Assembly: GCA_930367205.1 (NCBI GenBank)
Contig: OV884014.1
Location: forward strand, 120,411,768 to 120,475,767
DNA: 64,000 bases
Origin: Acanthosoma haemorrhoidale
Taxonomy: Eukaryota; Arthropoda; Insecta; Hemiptera; Acanthosomatidae
Direction of reading: 5' to 3'
In this document: piece after piece, positions 11,225 through 23,700 of the stretch
How positions within the stretch are numbered: the first letter of the stretch is position 1
Layout: every line of letters begins with the position of its first letter
Program-made: the position numbers and the translations under genes
The notes under the pieces: generated by a model
What the model was told of the DNA's origin: nothing
What the model saw: the letters and a program-made list of their open reading frames with translations, nothing else
The model's database searches: none

Positions 11225-11427
11225 GAATATGTTCACATCGCCCAATCTCAAAAACTACTAGCATCAATTCAATGAAACTTTGTGGGATTGTTGACAATAT
11301 ATATATGTACGTAATAAAAAAAATTAAATGATGCTACTATAGCTGGTTGCCGAGTTATTAGCGATAAAAATAATTCTACATCTTTCCAATTTCGGCAGCA
11401 GCCGAAATGACCGCGCTAAGCGAAGGT
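11225..11427 (+). repeat. Monomer class C' (exemplar, carries the palindrome)
   Basis: Shares its 5' half with class C, but the 3' half has gcgataaaaataattctac and then the palindromic tttcggcagcagccgaaa, followed by tgaccgcgctaagcgaaggt. The end gaaggt instead of gaaggg goes with succession by D rather than A. In the first HOR block (copies at 1921 and 5051) and at 12122, 18584 and 25247, the palindrome is broken by one change (gccaaaatg). Confidence 0.88.
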
Positions 11428-11629
11428 GAATATGTTCACATCGCCCTTCCTAAAAAACTACCTCCATCAATTTAATCAAACTTTGTGGGATTGTTGACAA
11501 TATATAGATGTACCTAATAAAAAAAAACACATAATGCTACCATAACTGGATGCTGAGTTATTAGCGATAAAAAAAATTCTACATCTTTTAATTACGGCAG
11601 CAGCCGAAATGACCATGCTAAGCGAAGGG
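11428..11629 (+). repeat. Monomer class D (exemplar)
   Basis: Recognised by cttcctaaaaaactacctcc (sub-variants read cctaataaac or cctaaaagac), atgtacctaataaaaaaaaa, and ataactggatgctgag. The text atcttttaattacggcagc near its end lacks two bases found in class C (tttccaattacgg). It is normally followed by A or A+. Two exceptions are hybrids: one near 27672 and one near 34861, the latter copied to 40019. Confidence 0.88.
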
Positions 11630-11917
11630 GAATATGTTAACATCGCCCTTCCTCAAAAACTACTAGCATCAATGAAATTAAACTTTGTGGGTTTGTTGAC
11701 AATATATAGAGGAACGTAAGCAAAGAAACTACATAATGCTCCCATAACTTGTTGCAGAGTTATTAGCACTAAGAATAATTTTGACAATACATAGATGTAC
11801 GTAATAAAAAAAACTAAATAATGCTACCATAACTGGTTGCCCAGTAATTAGCAATAAACATAATTCTACATCTATCCAATTTCCTCAACCGCCAAATCGA
11901 CCGAGCTTAGCAAAAGT
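11630..11917 (+). repeat. Monomer class A+ (288 bp, with 85-bp internal duplication)
   Basis: This is an A monomer extended from 203 to 288 bp. After the aataatt in its 3' half the sequence jumps back to a ttgacaata...cataatt segment resembling class E, then resumes normal A sequence at ctacatc. It follows D in most copies and is followed by B in 18 of 19 cases; the exception is before 54713, where E2 follows. Confidence 0.93.
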
Positions 11918-12729
11918 GAATATGTTCACATCGGCCTTGCTCCAAAACCACTATCATCAATTGAATCAAACTTTGTGGGTTTGTAAACAATATATAGATG
12001 TACGTAATAAAAAAAACCACATAATGCTACCATAATTAGTTGCCGAGTTATTAGCGATAATGCATAATTCTAAATCTTACAAGTTTCTTCAACAGCCGAA
12101 TCCACCGAACTAAGCAAAGTGGAATATGTTCACATCGCCCAATCTCAAAAACTACTAGCATCAATTCAATGAAGCTTTGTGGGATTGTTGACAATATATA
12201 GATGTACGTAATAAAAAAAATTAAATAATGCTACTATAGCTGGTTGCCGAGTTATTAGCGATAAAAATAATTCTACATCCTTCCAATTTCGGCAGCAGCC
12301 AAAATGACCGCGCTAAGCGAAGGTGAATATGTTCACATCGCCCTTCCTAAAAGACTACCTCCATCAATTTAATCAAACTTTGTGGGATTGTTGATAATAT
12401 ATAGATGTACCTAATAAAAAAAAACACATAATGCTACCATAACTGGATGCTGAGTTATTAGCGATAAAAAAAATTCTACATCTTTTAATTACGGCAGCAG
12501 CCGAAATGACCGTGCTAAGCGAAGGGGAATATGTTAACATCGCCCTTCCTCAAAAACTACTAGCATCAATGAAATTAAACTTTGTGGGTTTGTTGACAAT
12601 ATATAGAGGAACGTAAGCAAAGAAACTACATAATGCTCCCATAACTTGTTGCAGAGTTATTAGCACTAAGAATAATTCTACATCTATCCAATTTCCTCAA
12701 ACGCCAAATCGACCGAGCTTAGCAAAAGT

Positions 12730-12931
12730 GAATATGTTCACATCGCCCTAGCTCCAAAACCACTATCATCAATTCAATCAAACTCTGTGGGATTGTTGAC
12801 AGTACATAGATGTACGTAATAAAAAAAACTAAATAATGCTACTATAACTGGTTGCCCAGTTATTAGCAATAAACATAATTTTACATCTATCCAGCTCCTT
12901 GATCTGTCACATTGCCGAAGCTTAGGGGATG
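12730..12931 (+). repeat. Monomer class E (exemplar)
   Basis: Recognised by atcgccctagctccaaaacc (or attgccctag), tgttgacagtacatagatg and ggttgcccagttattagcaa. Its 3' end is unlike the other classes: cagctccttgatctgtcaca, then gccgaagcttaggggatgg, with a HindIII site (aagctt) at 12918. It is always followed by F. The perfect inverted repeat GTACATAGATGTAC lies in its middle. Confidence 0.9.
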
Positions 12932-14250
12932 GAAATATCTTCAAATCACTCTACCTCCGATACCGCTTGAAACATTTATGTCAAACATTGTGGGATTGTT
13001 GATAATATATAGATGTAAAAAATAAAAGAAACCACAAAATGCTGCATTTACTGGTTCCAGAGAAATTAGCGATAATGTATAATTCTAAATCATTCAAGTT
13101 TCCTCAACAGCCAAATCCACCGAGCTAAGCAAAAAATATGTTCACATCGCCCAATCTCAAAAACTACTAGCATCAATTCAATGAAACTTTGTGGGATTGT
13201 TGACAATATATAGATGTACGTAATAAAAAAAATTCAAAAATCCTACTATAGCTGGTTGCCGAGTTATTAGCGATAAAAAAAATTCTACATCTTTCCAATT
13301 ACGGCAGCAGCCGAAATGACCGTGCTAAGCGAAGGGGAATATGTTAACATCGCCCTTCCTCAAAAACTACTAGCATCAATGAAATTAAACTTTGTGGGTT
13401 TGTTGACAATATATAGAGGAACGTAAGCAAAGAAACTACATAATGCTCCCATAACTTGTTGCAGAGTTATTAGCACTAAGAATAATTTTGACAATACATA
13501 GATGTACGTAATAAAAAAAACTAAATAATGCTACCATAACTGGTTGCCCAGTAATTAGCAATAAACATAATTCTACATCTATCCAATTTCCTCAAACGCC
13601 AAATCGACCGAGCTTAGCAAAAGTGAATATGTTCACATCGGCCTTGCTCCAAAACCACTATCATCAATTGAATCAAACTTTGTGGGTTTGTAAACAATAT
13701 ATAGATGTACGTAATAAAAAAAACCACATAATGCTACCATAATTAGTTGCCGAGTTATTAGCGATAATGCATAATTCTAAATCTTTCAAGTTTCTTCAAC
13801 AGCCGAATCCACCGAACTAAGCAAAGTGGAATATGTTCACATCGCCCAATCTCAAAAACTACTTGCATCAATTCAATGAAACTTTGTGGGATTGTTGACA
13901 ATATATAGATGTACGTAATAAAAAAAATTCAATAATCCTACTATAGCTGGTTGCCGAGTTATTAGCGATAAAAAAAATTCTACATCTTTCCAATTACGGC
14001 AGCAGCCGAAATGACCGTGCTAAGCGAAGGGGAATATGTTAACATCGCCCTTCCTCAAAAACTACTAGCATCAATGAAATTAAACTTTGTGGGTTTGTTG
14101 ACAATATATAGAGGAACGTAAGCAAAGAAACTACATAATGCACCCATAACTTGTTGCAGAGTTATTAGCACTAAGAATAATTCTACATCTATCCAATTTC
14201 CTCAAACGCCAAATCGACCGAGCTTAGCAAAAGTGAATATGTTCACATCG

Positions 14251-17200
14251 CCCTAGCTCCAAAACCACTATCATCAATTCAATCAAACTTTGTGGGATTG
14301 TTGACAGTACATAGATGTACGTAATAAAAAAAACTAAATAATGCTACTATAACTGGTTGCCCAGTTATTAGCAATAAACATAATTTTACATCTATCCAGC
14401 TCCTTGATCTGTCACATTGCCGAAGCTTAGGGGATGGAAATATCTTCAAATCACTCTACCTCCGATACCGCTTGAAACATTTATGTCAAACATTGTGGGA
14501 TTGTTGATAATATATAGATGTAAAAAATAAAAGAAACCACAAAATGCTGCATTTACTGGTTCCAGAGAAATTAGCGATAATGTATAATTCTAAATCATTC
14601 AAGTTTCCTCAACAGCCAAATCCACCGAGCTAAGCAAAAAATATGTTCACATCGCCCAATCTCAAAAACTACTAGCATCAATTCAATGAAACTTTGTGGG
14701 ATTGTTGACAATATATAGATGTACGTAATAAAAAAAATTCAAAAATCCTACTATAGCTGGTTGCCGAGTTATTAGCGATAAAAAAAATTCTACATCTTTC
14801 CAATTACGGCAGCAGCCGAAATGACCGTGCTAAGCGAAGGGGAATATGTTAACATCGCCCTTCCTCAAAAACTACTAGCATCAATGAAATTAAACTTTGT
14901 GGGTTTGTTGACAATATATAGAGGAACGTAAGCAAAGAAACTACATAATGCTCCCATAACTTGTTGCAGAGTTATTAGCACTAAGAATAATTCTACATCT
15001 ATCCAATTTCCTCAAACGCCAAATCGACCGAGCTTAGCAAAAGTGAATATGTTCACATCGGACTAGCTCCAAAACCACTATCATCATTTGAATCAAACTT
15101 TGTGGGAATGTTGACAGTACATAGATGTACGTAATAAAAAAACTAAATAATGCTACTATAACTGGTTGCCCAGTAATTAGCAATAAACATAATTTTACAT
15201 CTATCCAGCTCCTTGATCTGTCACATTGCCGAAGCTTAGGGGATGGAAATATCTTCAAATCACTCTACCTCCGATACCGCTTGAAACATTTATGTCAAAC
15301 ATTGTGGGATTGTTGATAATATATAGATGTAAAAAATAAAAGAAACCACAAAATGCTGCCTTTACTGGTTCCAGAGAAATTAGCGATAATGTATAATTCT
15401 AAATCATTCAAGTTTCCTCAACAGCCAAATCCACCGAGCTAAGCAAAGTCGAATATGTTCACATCGCCCTTCCTCAAAAAATACTAGCATCAATGAATTT
15501 AAACTTTGTGGGTTTGTTGACAATACATAGAGGAACGTAAGCAGAGAAACCACATAATTTTCCCATAGCTTGTTGGAGAGTTATTAGCGATAAGAATAAT
15601 TCTACATCTATCCAATTTCCTCAAACGCCAAATCGACCGATCTAAGCAAAGTGGAATATGTTCACATCGACGAATCTCAAAAACTACTAGCATCAATTGA
15701 ATCAAACTTTGTGGGTTTGTAAACAATATATAGAAGTACGTAATAAAAAAAACCACATAATGCTACCATAATTAGTTGCCGAGTTATTAGCGATAATGCA
15801 TAATTCTAAATCTTTCAAGTTTCTTCAACAGCCGAATCCACCGAACTAAGCAAAGTGGAATATGTTCACATCGCCCAATCTCAAAAACTACTAGCATCAA
15901 TTCAATGAAACTTTGTGGGATTGTTGACAATATATATATGTACGTAATAAAAATAATTAAATAAAGCTACTATAGCTGGTTGCCGAGTTATTAGCGATAA
16001 AAATAATTCTACATCTTTCCAATTTCGGCAGCAGCCGAAATGACCGCGCTAAGCGAAGGTGAATATGTTCACATCGCCCTTCCTAAAAAACTACCTCCAT
16101 CAATTTAATCAAACTTTGTGGGATTGTTGACAATATATAGATGTACCTAATAAAAAAAAACACATAATGCTACCATAACTGGATGCTGAGTTATTAGCGA
16201 TAAAAAAAATTCTACATCTTTTAATTACGGCAGCAGCCGAAATGACCGTGCTAAGCGAAGGGGAATATGTTAACATCGCCCTTCCTCAAAAACTACTAGC
16301 ATCAATGAAATTAAACTTTGTGGGTTTGTTGACAATATATAGAGGAACGTAAGCAAAGAAACTACATAATGCTCCCATAACTTGTTGCAGAGTTATTAGC
16401 ACTAAGAATAATTCTACATCTATCCAATTTCCTCAAACGCCAAATCGACCGAGCTTAGCAAAAGTGAATATGTTCACATCGGCCTTGCTCCAAAACCACT
16501 ATCATCAATTGAATCAAACTTTGTGGGTTTGTAAACAATATATAGATGTACGTAATAAAAAAAACCACATAATGCTACCATAATTAGTTGCCGAGTTATT
16601 AGCGATAATGCATAATTCTAAATCTTTCAAGTTTCTTCAACAGCCGAATCCAGCGAACTAAGCAAAGTGGAATATGTTCACATCGCCCAATCTCAAAAAC
16701 TACTAGCATCAATTCAATGAAACTTTGTGGGATTGTTGACAATATATAGATGTACGTAATAAAAAAAATTAAATAATCCTACTATAGCTGGTTGCCGAGT
16801 TATTAGCGATAAAAAAAATTCTACATCTTTCCAATTACGGCAGCAGCCGAAATGACCGTGCTAAGCGAAGGGGAATATGTTAACATCGCCCTTCCTCAAA
16901 AACTACTAGCATCAATGAAATTAAACTTTGTGGGTTTGTTGACAATATATAGAGGAACGTAAGCAAAGAAACTACATAATGCTCCCATAACTTGTTGCAG
17001 AGATATTAGCACTAAGAATAATTCTACATCTATCCAATTTCCTCAAACGCCAAATCGACCGAACTAAGCAAAGTGGAATATGTTCACATCGACCAATCTC
17101 AAAAACTACTAGCATCACTTCAATGAAACTTTGTGGGATTGTTGACAATATGTAGATGTACGTAATAAAAAAAATTAAAGAATGCTACTATAGCTGGTTG

Positions 17201-20200
17201 CCGAGTTATTAGCGATAATGTATAATTCCAAATCTTTCATGTTTCTTTAACAGCCAAATCCACCGAGCTAAGATAAGTCGAATATGTTCACATCGCCCTA
17301 CCTCCGAAACCACTATCATCAATTTGATCAAACTTTGTGGGTTTGTTGAAAATATATAGAGGAACGTAAGCAAAGAATCCACATAATGCTCCCTTAACTT
17401 GTTGGAGAGTTATTAGTGATAAGAATAATTCTACATCTATCCAATTTCCTCAAACGCCAAATCGACCGAGCTTAGCAAAAGTGAATATGTTCACATCGGC
17501 CTTGCTCCAAAACCACTATCATCAATTGAATCAAACTTTGTGGGTTTGTAAACAATATATAGATGTACGTAATAAAAAAAACCACATAATGCTACCATAA
17601 TTAGTTGCCGAGTTATTAGCGATAATGCATAATTCTAAATCTTTCAAGTTTCTTCAACAGCCGAATCCACCGAACTAAGCAAAGTGGAATATGTTCACAT
17701 CGCCCAATCTCAAAAACTACTAGCATCAATTCAATGAAACTTTGTGGGATTGTTGACAATATATATATGTACGTAATAAAAAAAATTAAATAATGCTACT
17801 ATAGCTGGTTGCCGAGTTATTAGCGATAAAAATAATTCTACATCTTTCCAATTTCGGCAGCAGCCGAAATGACCGCGCTAAGCGAAGGTGAATATGTTCA
17901 CATCGCCCTTCCTAAAAAACTACCTCCATCAATTTAATCAAACTTTGTGGGATTGTTGACAATATATAGATGTACCTAATAAAAAAAAACACATAATGCT
18001 ACCATAACTGGATGCTGAGTTATTAGCGATAAAAAAAATTCTACATCTTTTAATTACGGCAGCAGCCGAAATGACCATGCTAAGCGAAGGGGAATATGTT
18101 AACATCGCCCTTCCTCAAAAACTACTAGCATCAATGAAATTAAACTTTGTGGGTTTGTTGACAATATATAGAGGAACGTAAGCAAAGAAACTACATAATG
18201 CTCCCATAACTTGTTGCAGAGTTATTAGCACTAAGAATAATTTTGACAATACATAGATGTACGTAATAAAAAAAACTAAATAATGCTACCATAACTGGTT
18301 GCCCAGTAATTAGCAATAAACATAATTCTACATCTATCCAATTTCCTCAACCGCCAAATCGACCGAGCTTAGCAAAAGTGAATATGTTCACATCGGCCTT
18401 GCTCCAAAACCACTATCATCAATTGAATCAAACTTTGTGGGTTTGTAAACAATATATAGATGTACGTAATAAAAAAAACCACATAATGCTACCATAATTA
18501 GTTGCCGAGTTATTAGCGATAATGCATAATTCTAAATCTTACAAGTTTCTTCAACAGCCGAATCCACCGAACTAAGCAAAGTGGAATATGTTCACATCGC
18601 CCAATCTCAAAAACTACTAGCATCAATTCAATGAAACTTTGTGGGATTGTTGACAATATATAGATGTACGTAATAAAAAAAATTAAATAATGCTACTATA
18701 GCTGGTTGCCGAGTTATTAGCGATAAAAATAATTCTACATCCTTCCAATTTCGGCAGCAGCCAAAATGACCGCGCTAAGCGAAGGTGAATATGTTCACAT
18801 CGCCCTTCCTAAAAGACTACCTCCATCAATTTAATCAAACTTTGTGGGATTGTTGATAATATATAGATGTACCTAATAAAAAAAAACACATAATGCTACC
18901 ATAACTGGATGCTGAGTTATTAGCGATAAAAAAAATTCTACATCTTTTAATTACGGCAGCAGCCGAAATGACCGTGCTAAGCGAAGGGGAATATGTTAAC
19001 ATCGCCCTTCCTCAAAAACTACTAGCATCAATGAAATTAAACTTTGTGGGTTTGTTGACAATATATAGAGGAACGTAAGCAAAGAAACTACATAATGCTC
19101 CCATAACTTGTTGCAGAGTTATTAGCACTAAGAATAATTCTACATCTATCCAATTTCCTCAAACGCCAAATCGACCGAGCTTAGCAAAAGTGAATATGTT
19201 CACATCGCCCTAGCTCCAAAACCACTATCATCAATTCAATCAAACTCTGTGGGATTGTTGACAGTACATAGATGTACGTAATAAAAAAAACTAAATAATG
19301 CTACTATAACTGGTTGCCCAGTTATTAGCAATAAACATAATTTTACATCTATCCAGCTCCTTGATCTGTCACATTGCCGAAGCTTAGGGGATGGAAATAT
19401 CTTCAAATCACTCTACCTCCGATACCGCTTGAAACATTTATGTCAAACATTGTGGGATTGTTGATAATATATAGATGTAAAAAATAAAAGAAACCACAAA
19501 ATGCTGCATTTACTGGTTCCAGAGAAATTAGCGATAATGTATAATTCTAAATCATTCAAGTTTCCTCAACAGCCAAATCCACCGAGCTAAGCAAAAAATA
19601 TGTTCACATCGCCCAATCTCAAAAACTACTAGCATCAATTCAATGAAACTTTGTGGGATTGTTGACAATATATAGATGTACGTAATAAAAAAAATTCAAA
19701 AATCCTACTATAGCTGGTTGCCGAGTTATTAGCGATAAAAAAAATTCTACATCTTTCCAATTACGGCAGCAGCCGAAATGACCGTGCTAAGCGAAGGGGA
19801 ATATGTTAACATCGCCCTTCCTCAAAAACTACTAGCATCAATGAAATTAAACTTTGTGGGTTTGTTGACAATATATAGAGGAACGTAAGCAAAGAAACTA
19901 CATAATGCTCCCATAACTTGTTGCAGAGTTATTAGCACTAAGAATAATTTTGACAATACATAGATGTACGTAATAAAAAAAACTAAATAATGCTACCATA
20001 ACTGGTTGCCCAGTAATTAGCAATAAACATAATTCTACATCTATCCAATTTCCTCAAACGCCAAATCGACCGAGCTTAGCAAAAGTGAATATGTTCACAT
20101 CGGCCTTGCTCCAAAACCACTATCATCAATTGAATCAAACTTTGTGGGTTTGTAAACAATATATAGATGTACGTAATAAAAAAAACCACATAATGCTACC

Positions 20201-20712
20201 ATAATTAGTTGCCGAGTTATTAGCGATAATGCATAATTCTAAATCTTTCAAGTTTCTTCAACAGCCGAATCCACCGAACTAAGCAAAGTGGAATATGTTC
20301 ACATCGCCCAATCTCAAAAACTACTTGCATCAATTCAATGAAACTTTGTGGGATTGTTGACAATATATAGATGTACGTAATAAAAAAAATTCAATAATCC
20401 TACTATAGCTGGTTGCCGAGTTATTAGCGATAAAAAAAATTCTACATCTTTCCAATTACGGCAGCAGCCGAAATGACCGTGCTAAGCGAAGGGGAATATG
20501 TTAACATCGCCCTTCCTCAAAAACTACTAGCATCAATGAAATTAAACTTTGTGGGTTTGTTGACAATATATAGAGGAACGTAAGCAAAGAAACTACATAA
20601 TGCACCCATAACTTGTTGCAGAGTTATTAGCACTAAGAATAATTCTACATCTATCCAATTTCCTCAAACGCCAAATCGACCGAGCTTAGCAAAAGTGAAT
20701 ATGTTCACATCG
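14251..20712 (+). repeat. 31-monomer HOR (6,462 bp), copy 2
   Basis: Aligns base for base at +6,462 with copy 1: palindromes 9560 to 16022 and 11389 to 17851, inserts 11781 to 18243 and 13488 to 19950, E2 at 8583 to 15045. By eye I found only two substitutions between the copies, so the duplication is recent or has been homogenised. I did not compare every base. Confidence 0.92.
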
Positions 20713-23700
20713 CCCTAGCTCCAAAACCACTATCATCAATTCAATCAAACTTTGTGGGATTGTTGACAGTACATAGATGTACGTAATAAAAAAAACTAAA
20801 TAATGCTACTATAACTGGTTGCCCAGTTATTAGCAATAAACATAATTTTACATCTATCCAGCTCCTTGATCTGTCACATTGCCGAAGCTTAGGGGATGGA
20901 AATATCTTCAAATCACTCTACCTCCGATACCGCTTGAAACATTTATGTCAAACATTGTGGGATTGTTGATAATATATAGATGTAAAAAATAAAAGAAACC
21001 ACAAAATGCTGCATTTACTGGTTCCAGAGAAATTAGCGATAATGTATAATTCTAAATCATTCAAGTTTCCTCAACAGCCAAATCCACCGAGCTAAGCAAA
21101 AAATATGTTCACATCGCCCAATCTCAAAAACTACTAGCATCAATTCAATGAAACTTTGTGGGATTGTTGACAATATATAGATGTACGTAATAAAAAAAAT
21201 TCAAAAATCCTACTATAGCTGGTTGCCGAGTTATTAGCGATAAAAAAAATTCTACATCTTTCCAATTACGGCAGCAGCCGAAATGACCGTGCTAAGCGAA
21301 GGGGAATATGTTAACATCGCCCTTCCTCAAAAACTACTAGCATCAATGAAATTAAACTTTGTGGGTTTGTTGACAATATATAGAGGAACGTAAGCAAAGA
21401 AACTACATAATGCTCCCATAACTTGTTGCAGAGTTATTAGCACTAAGAATAATTCTACATCTATCCAATTTCCTCAAACGCCAAATCGACCGAGCTTAGC
21501 AAAAGTGAATATGTTCACATCGGACTAGCTCCAAAACCACTATCATCATTTGAATCAAACTTTGTGGGAATGTTGACAGTACATAGATGTACGTAATAAA
21601 AAAACTAAATAATGCTACTATAACTGGTTGCCCAGTAATTAGCAATAAACATAATTTTACATCTATCCAGCTCCTTGATCTGTCACATTGCCGAAGCTTA
21701 GGGGATGGAAATATCTTCAAATCACTCTACCTCCGATACCGCTTGAAACATTTATGTCAAACATTGTGGGATTGTTGATAATATATAGATGTAAAAAATA
21801 AAAGAAACCACAAAATGCTGCCTTTACTGGTTCCAGAGAAATTAGCGATAATGTATAATTCTAAATCATTCAAGTTTCCTCAACAGCCAAATCCACCGAG
21901 CTAAGCAAAGTCGAATATGTTCACATCGCCCTTCCTCAAAAAATACTAGCATCAATGAATTTAAACTTTGTGGGTTTGTTGACAATACATAGAGGAACGT
22001 AAGCAGAGAAACCACATAATTTTCCCATAGCTTGTTGGAGAGTTATTAGCGATAAGAATAATTCTACATCTATCCAATTTCCTCAAACGCCAAATCGACC
22101 GATCTAAGCAAAGTGGAATATGTTCACATCGACGAATCTCAAAAACTACTAGCATCAATTGAATCAAACTTTGTGGGTTTGTAAACAATATATAGAAGTA
22201 CGTAATAAAAAAAACCACATAATGCTACCATAATTAGTTGCCGAGTTATTAGCGATAAAAATAATTCTACATCTTTCCAATTTCTTCAACAGCCGAATCC
22301 ACCGAACTAAGCAAAGTGGAATATGTTCACATCGCCCAATCTCAAAAACTACTAGCATCAATTCAATGAAACTTTGTGGGATTGTTGACAATATATATAT
22401 GTACGTAATAAAAAAAATTAAATAATGCTACTATAGCTGGTTGCCGAGTTATTAGCGATAAAAATAATTCTACATCTTTCCAATTTCGGCAGCAGCCGAA
22501 ATGACCGCGCTAAGCGAAGGTGAATATGTTCACATCGCCCTTCCTAATAAACTACCTCCATCAATTTAATCAAACTTTGTGGGATTGTTGACAATATATA
22601 GATGTACCTAATAAAAAAAAACACATAATGCTACCATAACTGGATGCTGAGTTATTAGCGATAAAAAAAATTCTACATCTTTTAATTACGGCAGCAGCCG
22701 AAATGACCGTGCTAAGCGAAGGGGAATATGTTAACATCGCCCTTCCTCAAAAACTACTAGCATCAATGAAATTAAACTTTGTGGGTTTGTTGACAATATA
22801 TAGAGGAACGTAAGCAAAGAAACTACATAATGCTCCCATAACTTGTTGCAGAGTTATTAGCACTAAGAATAATTCTACATCTATCCAATTTCCTCAAACG
22901 CCAAATCGACCGAGCTTAGCAAAAGTGAATATGTTCACATCGGCCTTGCTCCAAAACCACTATCATCAATTGAATCAAACTTTGTGGGTTTGTAAACAAT
23001 ATATAGATGTACGTAATAAAAAAAACCACATAATGCTCCCTTAACTTGTTGGAGAGTTATTAGTGATAAGAATAATTCTACATCTATCCAATTTCCTCAA
23101 CAGCCGAATCCACCGAACTAAGCAAAGTGGAATATGTTCACATCGCCCAATCTCAAAAACTACTAGCATCAATTCAATGAAACTTTGTGGGATTGTTGAC
23201 AATATATAGATGTACGTAATAAAAAAAACCACATAATGCTACCATAATTAGTTGCCGAGTTATTAGCGATAATGCATAATTCTAAATCTTTCAAGTTTCT
23301 TCAACAGCCGAATCCAGCGAACTAAGCAAAGTGGAATATGTTCACATCGCCCAATCTCAAAAACTACTAGCATCAATTCAATGAAACTTTGTGGGATTGT
23401 TGACAATATATAGATGTACGTAATAAAAAAAATTAAATAATCCTACTATAGCTGGTTGCCGAGTTATTAGCGATAAAAAAAATTCTACATCTTTCCAATT
23501 ACGGCAGCAGCCGAAATGACCGTGCTAAGCGAAGGGGAATATGTTAACATCGCCCTTCCTCAAAAACTACTAGCATCAATGAAATTAAACTTTGTGGGTT
23601 TGTTGACAATATATAGAGGAACGTAAGCAAAGAAACTACATAATGCTCCCATAACATGTTGCAGAGATATTAGCACTAAGAATAATTCTACATCTATCCA

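Larger units (their letters stand above)
7789..14250 (+). repeat. 31-monomer HOR (6,462 bp), copy 1
   Basis: Order from E: F-C-A-E2-F-G-H-C'-D-A-B-C-A-I-J-B-C'-D-(A+)-B-C'-D-A-E-F-C-(A+)-B-C-A, closing before the next E at 14251. It contains two 85-bp inserts (11781 and 13488); 31 x 203 + 2 x 85 gives the observed length. Private changes against copy 2 include g at 11330 and g at 12174, the latter creating an extra HindIII site at 12172. Confidence 0.92.

Noticed and set aside
11225..11427. CENP-B box in the ttcg-containing palindrome region
   Set aside because: The known pattern nTTCGnnnnAnnCGGGn does not fit: the base after TTCGGCAG is C instead of A and the CGGG is absent. I found no better match on either strand in the exemplar monomers.
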